Shown one piece after another: positions 11,761 through 23,259 of a stretch of DNA of 64,000 nucleotides. The number at the start of each line of letters is the position of its first letter. Within the stretch, counting starts at the first letter, position 1. The stretch comes from Caenorhabditis elegans. Taxonomy: Eukaryota > Nematoda > Chromadorea > Rhabditida > Rhabditidae. The translations under genes and the position numbers were made by a program. The notes under the pieces are model-generated. The model was not told the origin of the DNA and ran no database searches. It was given only the letters and a program-made list of their open reading frames with translations. The stretch is from positions 1,550,001 to 1,614,000 of the forward strand of contig NC_003283.11 in the NCBI RefSeq assembly GCF_000002985.6, in the 5' to 3' direction.

Positions 11761-13497
11761 GATTATTATGTATTAATTGAGCAATTTTCCGGTAATTTGC
11801 ATCATTCTGTTAAGTCATTTTGGACAGTGCCCTTCTTTTCAACACTTATATGTACGTACAACTCCAGTATTTGTAGTTAAAAATTGGCAGTCTCAAAATT
11901 CAAAAAAAAAAGATATCCTAATCCTCATGCAGCCAAACTGGCCGATTATTCAATAATTAGGAAAAGTACAGTATTGGACAAATAATTTTTGTGAAACCGA
12001 TTTTGGAAATCTAAGAAGGCATCCGTTTTATTTGGTATCTTTGTAATTGTTAGCTCTATAAAAAAACTTGCCTACCAAAATTTGCCTACCGCAGCTTGTA
12101 ATTTACCTCCCTAACACCCCAACCATTCATCACACTTCTCCTCTCATTTTTGTTCTCTGGCACATTTACCACTCTTCTTCTCAACCGGTTTTCCTAACAA
12201 CCCAATCTTCGGCGGTTTTCCTCTTGTCGTGCCAAAGGTTTCAAATCGTCTTTTTCTCATAGTCAGTGAATACAAAACGAACAGCTTCATGGGCTTGGGG
12301 AGAGTGTGTTGGAGACGAAGAGACGCAGTGGCGCCGCAGCTGTAGAACTAATTTATCGAGCAGACAGAAATTGAATACCAAAATTTATCAAAAGCTTTAG
12401 TGCTCTGATTTAAAAATGTTTTTAAAATTAGTGCAGCTGGATGTTGTATTAAAAAAATTAGAAAATTGTGGTAACCAGTTGTGGTAATTTTTGTAAGACA
12501 ACTAGAAGTTTGAGATAATTTGCAACAGTGTCAAAATTTGGGCGGAATTATTTCAAGGCATTTCCTGAGCTCAAATAAATATTTTAAAACATTTAACCGA
12601 AGCCTGTTTTCAACTGGATCAGCCATATCACTTTATTCTGATTATGTGGTGATGATTCAAATTTAATTTCAAAAGAGCACATTTATATCAATTTCCTATT
12701 CTCGTCTTGCAACAAATTCAAACGAAGACAGACAAAAAGAAGATGGCGAGAGGAGACGCACCTTATTATACACCGGCTCTGAATCATAAATGAATAATAA
12801 GTGCGGTACCTGGTACCCTGTTGCGCTTCTTTTTCTTTTTCAACCGTCTCCGTTTGAATTTTGTGCAGTACCACCGAAAATGTTTTTTTTATTCTTTAAA
12901 ACTCAAGCTCTTAGCCTTCACAATCAGGCTTTGCTGAAAAATTAGCTGACAAAAACTTAAAACTGAACATTTTGGAATATTAAAACTGTGAAACCTAGAA
13001 ATCCGCTCAGCTGTTCATATTATTTTAAAATAAGTAGTCCTCATCTCCAGATTGATTTAATTTTATAGTCACATTTTGCAAAAAAAATAACCGTTGCAGT
13101 TCAGTTAAAATTAAATTTTTTGTAAATGTCATGCGCCACCAAGCTCAAACACAAAATGTTACTTCACACTGCCATTTTCTAAGCGCGTTTGTTTTGTCAT
13201 CAAACAAGCGGTCATGTAATTATTGTAAGATTCAAAAGTTATATAGACAGTGATGCTGGGAATGTTGGTGGAGTTACAGTAGTTTTTGAGTTTTATTGGT
13301 TTTTTATTCTTCTATTCCAGATGAAAGTTTTCAACTTATGTAGTTATGTAGTTGAATAAAACCTTTTAGACATGTAAAATTGTTTTCAATTAAGTAAGTT
13401 AGAGCTGCTAAAAATATCCCAAAAAATGCTCCTTTGTATTTGCTCTTACCTGGAATATTTTTTAGTTGATCAAAAATTGTTCCCTTTCCTTTTTTAA

Positions 13498-13946
13498 AGG
13501 TGGAGTACCAAAAATTGAAACTATGCTTTTTTAGACCGAAAATGATCGAAAACTACCAAATTTCGTAATGAGAAGTTCTAAAAATTTCTCAAAAAAAAGT
13601 TATGTCCGCTCAAAGTTTTTAGAAAAAATGGTTTATTTTTTGCTAAAATCTCAAATTTTGGCAACTTTTCCGTAACGCAGCGCTTGGAACTTAATCTCTA
13701 TTTAATTAACATTCTTTAATGCATGTCTTCACAATTTATTACAAATTAAGTTTCAACCGCTGCGACACCGATAAGTTGCCAAAATTTGAGATTTTAGCAA
13801 AAAATATACCTTTTTTTTCTAGAACTTTGAGCGGTCATTACTTTTTTTTGAAAAATTTTCAGAACGTCTAATTACGAAATTTGGTAGTTTCGACCATTTT
13901 GGGTCTAAAAAGCAAGGCCTCAATTTTCGGTACTCCATCTTTAAGT
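13498..13946. repeat. 450-bp inverted repeat (foldback MITE)
   Basis: Arms begin GGTGGAGTACC and GTACTCCATC in opposite sense and share TTTTGCTAAAATCTCAAATT, AAAGTTCTAGAAAAA-like and GGTAGTTTCGACCATTTT-like segments. The centre is unpaired AT-rich DNA near 13690-13760. No ORF inside. Confidence 0.85.
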
Positions 13947-14735
13947 AGGCAAAATCTAAATTAATGATGATAATACTCTAGAAAACAGCTTCTAAGTGAG
14001 GTGCGACACATTTTGCTCAAAATTACTGCTTCAAGTTTTGAATATTTTAGAAGCACTCTACATAGATAAAAAAAAATATCTCTTTGCTTTTCTACAACTC
14101 CAAATTTTTTTTCTATTCGATCTTGGTTTGCAACTTTGCTTATCGAGTAAACCGGAACACCCATTACCAATCCAATTTTGTTCGCCTATCTTTCTCTCTT
14201 AGAATTACGCCACCTGACCACAACACCATTCAAAATCATTTCGCTTTCTCCTTCCCTTTCTACTTTTTATTCTCACTTTCGCCATTCATCATTTGTCAGT
14301 TTTTTGAAACATTGCTGGGGGTGAGCGCCCTTTCATGCTAAGCAACACACATCACGGGAACCTTCCCAATGCTTTTCCTTCTCATTTGTCTGTTCCGTTC
14401 CTCTTCTCTCTCCGTTGCCCAAACAAATTCAAAAAGTTGCCAAACCTTAGGTGGTTCCTGTCCGTACCACTGCCCTCCTTTTTCGGATGACTCGCCAAAA
14501 AAGATATGTGTCACATAAGGAAACAGGACGTCCATTTTTTTTGAGCTCTTCATCATTTTTTTGAACGGTACTCTCGAACTTTTGAATTTTTAAAGCTAAC
14601 ATTTCCTCCTAGTCCGTAAATAGACATAAGTTTTTGTTCATATTAAGAAATCTTTCTAGCAAAATTTAGTGTTTAATTTCAATCTATATTTTTATATTTT
14701 AAATCTTAGAGCAAGGATGTTGATGTCTTGACTTT

Positions 14736-15225
14736 TTCGGAAAATTTGGGCGGCAACCGATTTTTCCAGCAAATCGGCAAATCGGCAAATTGCCGGAATT
14801 GCAAATTCCGGTAAATAGATAAATCGGCAAAATGCCGGTATTAAAAATGTCCGGCAAATTGGCAAACCAGCAAAATGACGATTTGCCGAATTTGTCGAAA
14901 GTTTTCGGCAAAATGTGGATTTGTACATTTTTTTTTTAATTCAGAATTTCGATTTTAATCGGCATGTTCCTACATTTATCTTGAAAACTAAGCAATTTCT
15001 GTGAAAATTTCTTGAGAAAACGTGAATAAGTTTCAAAAAGGCACAGTTTTAAGGGCCTCCGTCTTATGAAGATTTCCTCTAAAAAATTCCGGCAATTTGG
15101 TAACCGGCAAACAGCAAATCGGCAATTTTCCGAAAATCAAAAATTTCGGCGAATCGGCAAATTGCCGGACTGGAACATTTCCGGCAAATCGGTAAACCGT
15201 CGATTTGTCGACAAATAAATCTTCC
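14736..15225. repeat. GCCGATTTGCCGG dispersed repeat, copy 2
   Basis: Units such as AAATCGGCAAATTGCCGG and TTTGCCGGAA repeat in both orientations with non-repeat spacers. Outer edges read GGGCGGCAACCG and CTTCCGACCCT, similar to the edges of the other copies. Confidence 0.8.
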
Positions 15226-16394
15226 GACCCTACTGATTCGAATTTCCATTTAAAAAATTAACGATATTTTGTTGGCCAAAATTTTCAATTTGAATTAGAA
15301 TCAAAAACAAATCAACGGTATTTTCGGGTATTTTAGAAAAGATATTCTCTAAAAAATTGAACTTTAAAAAGTTTACAATTTTCTATGATTTTCAATTTTT
15401 TTTTCTGAAAATGTCCGAAAAATATAATCAATGAAATACAATTTATTCTACGACACACATAGCCCAGGGTTGCCACTAGGCATCGTTTAAGCTTCTTGCT
15501 ACAAGGTAAGGCTTGCAAGATTGGACCCTCGAAATCAGGCTCATGTACCTATGTAGATAGGTATAGATTTTCATGCCTTCTAATTTCAAATTCCGTTCCT
15601 CTTCCTTGTGCCCGTTTCATTTCTTATTCCACCTTTTTTTCGTCTTCTGTGTGCACTTACCTTTCTTCTTTCCAAATTTAACAGCCCGCTATCAAATACC
15701 GTGTCGGCTAGGATGGTGTTCACAGCAATTAAGCCAATTTTATAGTGGGGGCACCCCCAGCACCGAAATTTCGCATCACTTTCCGAGCATTTGAATCGTG
15801 GCTCACGGCAGGGTGTTCCTAATTTTTGAACTGTCCTTTGATTGCTCTGTCCAAAATGAGTGGAAACCGATTTTTGAATTTTACCGCATTCACCTAGTTC
15901 CCTACCGCCCCACTAACCATTTTGTGCCTACTCACCCGTATGTGTGCTAGCGGTACTTGGTCGTGCAGCCCTGTTTGAAAATTTTTGAAGACATTATTTC
16001 CGGATCCGCTTGATTTTTTTTCGTTTCTATGAAACAATTTTAAGCCTTTCATACTTATTATCTGTGCTCTTTGTCCGTTCATCACTGTTATTTTAACAGA
16101 AAGTATTAACTGTTAAACTTTTGTTTTTGTTTTTTTTCTATAAAAATTAAAAATTTATCAGATGACCCTCTAGCGCCATTGAATTTTACTAAAAGTTGAA
16201 ATAGTTTGCAGTTACAGTTTTAAGTTTTTAAACTTTATCATAAGTAAATTTTCAGCTAGTTTTTTTTTCAATTCCTGAATTTTTCTAATCATTTGAAGCT
16301 TCATACTTTAATCTTCAAATTAACTGTTTTTTTTAACGGAATTTTCAAAGAGACTGAATATTATAATAAAACCCTTTAAACAATTTTGGATTTT

Positions 16395-16700
16395 TCTTAA
16401 TTTACTGTCAAAGTATTGGCAAATTTCCAGAATTTTGAAAAATATAATTTTTAGGGGCATGTTCCGACCCGTATAATGTTTTAATACGAATAATTAAAAC
16501 AAAATTAACGTAAAAAATGTAGGACATTTTTGGTCGACTTCTAAAATTATGAGTGTCAAAAACTGAGTAATTGTCACTATTTGACAGTAAATAAAAAATT
16601 TCCGAAATTTTTTTGAAAAGTTTTGCTATGATATTTAATCATTTTGGCACCATAGGAGTAGTTTTTAATAATATCCCCACGGGCGCTACTCCACCTTTAA
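16395..16700 (-). repeat. GGAGTAG-type MITE, copy 2 (reverse)
   Basis: Reverse-oriented copy: GGGGCATGTTCCGACCC, GAGTAATTGTCAC, TTTTGGCACCATAGGAGTAG and the terminus CGGGCGCTACTCCACC all match the family in complement. The far terminus is eroded. Confidence 0.75.
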
Positions 16701-17227
16701 AACTTTGTGCAAATTTTCAGCTTGTTTTTTCTGAATTCCTGAATTTTTCCAAATATTTGAAACTTCATACTTTAAACGTCAAATTAACAGGTAGTTTTTT
16801 GAACAGAAATTTTTAAATTTTAACCAAATGCTGTAAAACGCAATTTTACTACAATATTCTCAGCTCTCTTTTTTTCTGTTTTGTTTTATTTTAAATATGT
16901 TTTTGGCGCACTACAAAAGGCTTTTTTAAGTTTTCTAGTCAACTTGCATTTTCAAATTTCAGATATATGAATGATCATTTGCTTCAAATTCATTTTTCTC
17001 GCTTTCTCTAAAATGACCTTTCCAACCTCTCACCTTTCCGCTAAATAACCTTTCTTTCAATTACAGACACCATCTGGAGACGCTCTTCACCCCCCGACTT
17101 CAAAATCTCAGGTCAATTTCAATTTATAACTAACTACCGTCTCATCCTAACTACCCATCCGCTTATCGTCATAGTTCATCTTTCATCTCAATCCATTTCA
17201 TTTGAAACCCTCCCGTAGCGGTACTGC

Positions 17228-17340
17228 CTAGTACGACGAGCAATATGGAGAGAGCGGTTCGAAACCTTTGGGCGCCAATGTCCGCGCCACGGCCATTGCT
17301 TGATTGGCGCCGTTGCGTGGCCAAGGACGTGACACCCAAG
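17228..17340 (-). repeat. tRNA-like / SINE-like relic
   Basis: On the minus strand an A-box-like TGGCCGTGGCGCGG is followed by a B-box-like GGTTTCGAACC within a locally GC-rich stretch. Stem pairing is poor, so a functional tRNA is unlikely. Confidence 0.25.
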
Positions 17341-17917
17341 AGAAATAGTGTATTAGTATGCCAATATGGTTAGAGTAGTGGGGGCTGCGTTCAAAATCTC
17401 TACTCGGGGAAAACTTTTGAAGTGAACGGTGACAGGTTTTCACAGCTGGGGGTCCGTGCACTTTTCAGAAACTAGGTTAAAAAATTAACTCTTTCAAATG
17501 GTGCTATGACATGCCGTTCACACGTGCCCTTCCGTTCCGTTCTCCTCATAAAAGCAACCAGCAAAAATAAAGGAAACTGGACGCCATAAGTTACCTAACA
17601 CAACCTGTTTCCTTCACTTTAACATGCCATTATCCTATTACTTCTTGCTTACCTTGAAAGACATCCTATGTTAGATGAGTTTATCCGCTCATCTCAGTTC
17701 TTGGTTCAATTCTTGAATTTCAATTGAAATCATCATCATTAATTTTCTAGCAGACAAGTGAATATATGGGTCGACAATTCATTAGCTATCACTTTTCCAA
17801 TTTATCACTAGGAAGTTTTCTGACTCCATCAACTTTTTGAGTGAGTGGTGGAGGAAGAACATTAATTTTAAAAGAAGATTCTAGTTTTAATTGCACGGGG
17901 CTTATTTTGGACTAGTA

Positions 17918-18027
17918 AGTATAAGTATATAGTAGATAGTAGTATATACATAGTTTATAGATAGTAAGTATATATGTAGATAGTACATAGTAAGTATATA
18001 GTATAATATAGTTTAGTAAGTATATAG
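17918..18027. repeat. GTAGATAGTA low-complexity tract
   Basis: Degenerate tandem of AGTAAGTATATAG and GTAGATAGTA-like units. Confidence 0.8.
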
Positions 18028-18129
18028 AGCCCATGAAATGTTTGCCTAAAATTGACGTTATACGAGTCTGTCTTACAGAATTCTACGATATCCTTGCAAT
18101 GTGCCTACGTGCCTGCAGCATGCCTGGTG

Positions 18130-18600
18130 TAATCGATTTTTTTTATTGCTTTATTAGACTCAAAATTGACTGAAAATTTCATAATGAAACTTCTTGAAAA
18201 CTTCTCAAAAAAAAATTATGAAAAATGGCCTAAAACTAGTTAAGATTTGAAATTTGACCGGCTCGTCAATGTCGCAGGGGCTGGGAATTCTTTTTTTTTT
18301 GAAATCACCGTCACATTTTTAGTATACAATGTAATAATCTTGAGGTTTCAATTTCATTTAGGTGCTTTAAAGTCGATGGACGGCGAGGTTCGGTTTAAAA
18401 AATTTGAAAATCTCGCCGTCCACGACTAAAATACCTAAATGAAGTTAAAAACGCAAGATAATTACAATTTCACATTTTAACTAATTTTAGGTCAATTTTT
18501 GAGCCGTCATAACTTTTTTTTGAGAATTTTTCAAGAAGTTTCATTATGAAATTCGGCGTTTTCAAACAATTTGGAGTTTTATAAAAAAATTTAAATAATT
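18130..18600. repeat. 470-bp inverted repeat (foldback MITE)
   Basis: The left arm carries TTTCATAATGAAACTTCTTG and TTTCATTTAGGTGCTTTA; the right arm carries their complements, CAAGAAGTTTCATTATGAAA and TAAAATACCTAAATGAA. The inner arms GGACGGCGAGGTTC and AATCTCGCCGTCC flank a short centre near 18390-18410. No coding content. Confidence 0.85.
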
Positions 18601-19367
18601 CGACTACACCACCTTTACACTATGTCTTTTTTTTTTAGTATTAAGGTCAATTAATTTATTTTTAGATCAAAAAATTAAAAATTGACGTGCACGTATGTAT
18701 ATTTTGGCGATAGCAATAGTTTTTGATTTCCTTACAATTTTCGTTCCTTTTCAAATCAAACCACTTTTTCAAAACGGCCACGCCATTGAATTTATATCCC
18801 CCATGCACATAGACAAAACGGCCTTTCATTCCGCATGCCGATCCGCGCCATTTGTCCGTCCGGGAAAAAAAAGAACTGACACTTTTTGTGGATCCCCAAG
18901 GTGAACGGGCGGACGGCACTTTTGAATTGCGCCACTCCGACTTTTACCTATGGCGTTATTAGCGCACAGATGGTGGCATTTTTCGGGCAATGGTTTTGAA
19001 TTCTTCTTGTTTTATTCTAATACTTCTTTAAGTGTTGGCGACCTTTCCATTTACCCCTTTTCAACTTAAGATAAATCCCGATGGCAGTTGCCGCAATTAA
19101 TTTGGTGCCTGGTACGCGCTTCCGCGCAGCTTTCGCTACTTTTTTCTCGAGATGGCTTACAAATGTTTACAACACAATGACGACTCAGAAGCTCGTTTTT
19201 GCAACTTTTACTTTTTTTTCCTTCTGTAATATGACTTTTAAATATTGTAAAAATGATCTTCTCGTAGTTTCAAAAATTTTTGCATTGCTTTTTAAAAAAT
19301 TGATGAGTGTGTTTTGAAAAATGTTTTGAAAGCTCAATTTTTTGAACTAGGAGTATGTTTACTTAAT

Positions 19368-19793
19368 GGTGGAATAGCGTCAGTGGGGAAAGTGTTATAA
19401 ACTACTTATATGGTGCCAAAATGACCAAATATCACAATAAAACTTTTCTAAATTTTTTTTTGAATTTTTATTAATTTGCAGTCATAAAGTGACAAGTACT
19501 CAGTTTTTGCCACTCATAATTTTAGAATTCAACCGAATAAAATTTTTCCCTACATTTTATACTTCAATTATATTTTTATTATTTGTATCAAAACATTGTA
19601 GGGCTCGAGACATGCAACCATGCTTTGGATTTCCTTAAAAGCTCATTTTTTCAGAATATTGGCAATTTTCCAAAACTTTGACCGTAAATTTTGAAAAATC
19701 TAATTTTTTTTTTGAAAAATTTCATTTTGACATTCGGTCATTTTGGCATCATAGAAAGAGTTTTCAACCCTATCCCCACTGGCGCTACTCCAC
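19368..19793 (+). repeat. GGAGTAG-type MITE, copy 3 (full length)
   Basis: Runs from GGTGGAATAGCGTCAGTGGG to its complement CCCCACTGGCGCTACTCCAC. Internal hallmarks ATGGTGCCAAAATGACC, GTGACAAGTACTCAG and GCTCGAGACATGC match the other copies. About 425 bp with terminal inverted repeats near 20 bp and no ORF. Confidence 0.85.
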
Positions 19794-21212
19794 TTTTAAT
19801 GCTGTGCAAGAATTTTTTGTCTACTTCAATGCCTTTCCTTTTCCCCTCTAGCTCTACTTTTTCCCACTCAACCTGAAATTAAACTTTCCCTTAACCCACA
19901 ATTCAAACTTTCATTAGAGTCTTTCCATTCCAAAACTAGATAGTTTGGCTAACGGGCCCCGCCTGTCTCCGCGCCGCTCCCCTTCTCAATCTTCCGTTTT
20001 CACCGCCAATTATCACGTCGTTTTACGACTATTCTGGAGAAAACGTCCCGGTTCATTTGAATTTCAAATCTGGGTTAGTGAATTCACACACGCACACGCA
20101 AACACACAAAAATTTCATTTTCTAGGGGAGCCTCTAACAGGAGCCCGAATCGGTAATAACGTGGCAACTGTTGATTGGGTGTCTGTCTCAGAGAACAAAT
20201 AGTGTATGGTCATTAGAGCCTGGCGGCACAACGACTTTTATGGTCTATTAATAGTGTCAAATGTAAATAATGGAATATATGGAGGGCACTTGGAGCACTT
20301 GGAAAGAGCAGCTCACAACAGTAACCATCTGGAATATGTATGAAGACTTTGAATAGAGTGACATGGATCTGCAATAGGAGATGGATAGGATTAGTCTACG
20401 GATGTTTGCGTGTGTTTGCGTGTGTTGGGATTTTTTGATGATTAGGCAGATTCATTAATACCTACCTAGGGGCCTGCATACCGCCTACCTTTCTCATTTA
20501 GAAATTAATTCTGAAAATGGGATTTTTTGCGTTATAGCAAGAGGCATAGAAAATATTAAAGTTTGTCATAAAATTGAGAATTTTATCTTAGATCTAGAAC
20601 CGAAGAACTTTAACTGATCACGTTAAAATTGAAAACCCCCGTTTATCAAAAAGCTCAATTTTCTCGAACTAAAACCTTCTACAATTTAAATTCGAATGAG
20701 TCAACTCGAATACAAAAAGAGCCCTTCCAATATCCGCCCGCTATTCTTCTGTGTGCTCAGTCAACAGACAACGCGAGAAGAGACACCCCCCACAGATTCA
20801 AATGGTCCTTTCCACTTGTGCGTCTCCTCTGATCCCACACTATTTTCTGATGTTCTCGATAATATGGGTCTAGGACTAGAGAGGGAGGTCATCTTTTTCT
20901 GCACAGACAGAGCGCACATTGATGAGCCATCTCCCTCCTCGGATATTTGAATTCTCGACGCAGAACGGGGGAAGAGATGGGACTGGAGATGTCAGAGAAA
21001 ACAATTAGTAAAGATAGATTAATGTAGAATATGTAGAATTTTCTATTGGCACTTGACTTATTGCTCTAAAACATATAAGTTTTTTGAAAAAAAAAACAAA
21101 GTGTTGTATGCATGACGCCTATTTTATGCCTACTTTACCGTTTATAAATGATCACTTGACCCAACAAATACCTGACTTGTAGATCAAAAATGCAGAGCAG
21201 TTTTTATGAAAT

Positions 21213-21398
21213 CACGTGGTGTCAGAGTGTGCCATCTCGGTTTGATCTACGTAGATCTACGAGAATGGCGGGAATTTTGACGCAGACTTCTCAACTGATT
21301 TTGCATGGTTAAGAACGTGCTAACGTCACATTTGTTGTGTAGAAAATTCCCGCATTTTGTGTAGATCAAACCGTAATCGGACAACCTGACACCACGTG
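21213..21398. repeat. CACGTGGTGTCAGA foldback repeat, copy 1
   Basis: Terminal inverted repeats start CACGTGGTGTCAGAGTGTG and end CCTGACACCACGTG. Inner paired motifs are CGGTTTGATCTAC and GTAGATCAAACCG, with TCAACTGATTTTGCATGG in the centre. About 186 bp, non-coding. Confidence 0.9.
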
Positions 21399-23072
21399 TG
21401 AAATGCTCTTAGGCTTTATGAACAATACAAAAAATCTACAGTACCTATAAAACATTAGGCTACTGTAGAACTTGAGTTATTCTCACCCCATTTGCACAGA
21501 CTCCCTGAAAAGGTATGTATCTTGTAATTGATGGATTAATATTGAACTCCACTAGATTCTTGCTCGTGGGATCCCCTAAATACTTCAAGATATCAATCTG
21601 TCCAAATAAGTTGTAATCATGATGTCCTACTAATGTTTACGGTTTCCCAGTCAATTACAATTACAGATTTACAACACTGTGCTGTAAACTTGCTCTAATC
21701 TGCATCTCAATCCGAAAACTTTCAAATCCTGGGAACCTGTCACCACCACTATATCCACAAAGACCACCCAGAGAGGGGAAGTGAACTAATCAAAAAGTAA
21801 TGAACCGCTACTCGATTTGACCCCAATTTCGCGCCACACTGTGCCCTAGACACGAGCGAAAAAAAAAATGAAACAATTGAGGTGTTCGCTTTCGATTCGC
21901 CGCCCCTACCTATTTTCACTCATTTCTGTTTTTGTGAAGGACACCCGCCATAGTTGACGACTTGAACGACACCTTTCGCTTTGACTTACATTTGCATTTC
22001 ATTAGACACCCCCAGACCTTTCACCGGAAACTGGTATTTTTTTGAGGAAAGGTGTTCAAATTGTTTCAGTTTGGTTGTTAACTAGCGGAACCTAGGGATT
22101 AAATTAATCTTATTTTTGTTAGGATTTCTTCATTTATGAGCTTCAACATGGGCCTAAACTATATTAAAAGTTTGAACAATACTTAAAATTTATGTCCAGA
22201 ATTTTCACTTTTAGTTTTTCACAACGCCATATGAATTTAAAAGTTGATAATTTGTATTTATCTAGAATTGTTTAATTTTGAACATGTCTGAAAAAATTAA
22301 AGCACTGTTGAAGTTATATATATACAGTCAAAACGAACCTAACCTGTGTGTTTTCCAGCAAACTTTGCCTACTTCACCGGGACCTTACATTCGAGCACTT
22401 CTGGGTTTATGTTAGGAAACTGTAGGGGTACTGTAGTTTTGCATAGTATTTTATAAAATCAGTCTAAATTTTTAATGCATTTTTTTACTGCATAGATATA
22501 ATTGGTATTTAGTTTTTTCAAGTTTACAAGCTTCTTCTAACGTTTAAAATTTTCTAGAAAAATTTTGTACATCTGCTCTTTTTCCATCCTCATCAATTTT
22601 CACCTCAACATGCAGCAAGTCTCACAGCATCCTCATCGCTCATACCTCTGCTCCAGCCAGACCCAAATTATCATTTACTCATTATACAATCTTATTCACC
22701 GCATAATTAGAGATCGCTAGACTTGTCAGACACCCAGACACATCTGTTCAACCCATATGAGTGCACATGCCTTCAGACATTCTGTTTGATCTGTGTCTAG
22801 CGCTCTCTCAAAGATCAACAGTCTCTCCGGCATTGGAAAGCAACAGCTGTATGTGGGATGAATGGCTATTGCGCGCGAAAATAGGTGTTTTTTGGCTTCC
22901 TGGGGTTGGATGTGGGTAAGCAAAGACAGATGGATGGGATAAACCAGGGGATCAGTATGAGGGAAGTTTGTTTTAAATTTGGGGTGCTTAATATTTTTAG
23001 ATGATATTTTTTGTTTCGATGGAAGCAGAAACATTCCTATTCACTTACACATAATTCGAAATTGAGCTTGAA

Positions 23073-23259
23073 CACGTGGCGTCAGGCTGCTCCATCTAAA
23101 TGTGATCTACAAAAAATGCGGGCATATTTTACCCGGAAAAGTGTGAAGGCAGCGCACTCTTAACCATTTAAAATCAGTTGAAAAATCTGCGTCTAGAAGC
23201 GTCTAAATTACCACAATTCTAGTAGATCAAACCGAAATGGGACACTCTGACACCATGTG
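23073..23259. repeat. CACGTGGTGTCAGA foldback repeat, copy 2
   Basis: Same family as 21213-21398: CACGTGGCGTCAGGCTG at the left, GGGACACTCTGACACCATG at the right, and GTAGATCAAACCGAAATGG inside. Similar length, more diverged, with its central unit inverted. Confidence 0.85.

Larger units (their letters stand above)
9086..13497. other. Gene-poor interval with regulatory-looking blocks
   Basis: No convincing gene. Pyrimidine-rich, higher-GC blocks near 9220-9320, 12060-12260 and 12690-12860 stand out from AT-rich, repeat-derived DNA. It also contains a foldback element (9957-10205), a tRNA-like segment (11381-11450) and a GC-rich palindromic segment (11655-11760). ORFs of up to about 100 codons occur, but they lack splice sites and sensible protein composition. 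Confidence 0.5.
13947..18129. other. Gene-poor interval
   Basis: No supported gene. It holds a GCCGATTTGCCGG block (14736-15225), a reverse MITE copy (16395-16700), a tRNA-like or SINE-like segment around 17228-17340 and a GTAGATAGTA low-complexity tract (17918-18027). Higher-GC, pyrimidine-rich blocks occur at about 14180-14550, 15560-16090 and 17020-17680. Confidence 0.5.

Noticed and set aside
20696..20950. 84-codon open frame (starts MSQLEYKKSP)
   Set aside because: Reads somewhat protein-like, but has no acceptor before the ATG, no continuing exons and an overlapping frame of similar quality.
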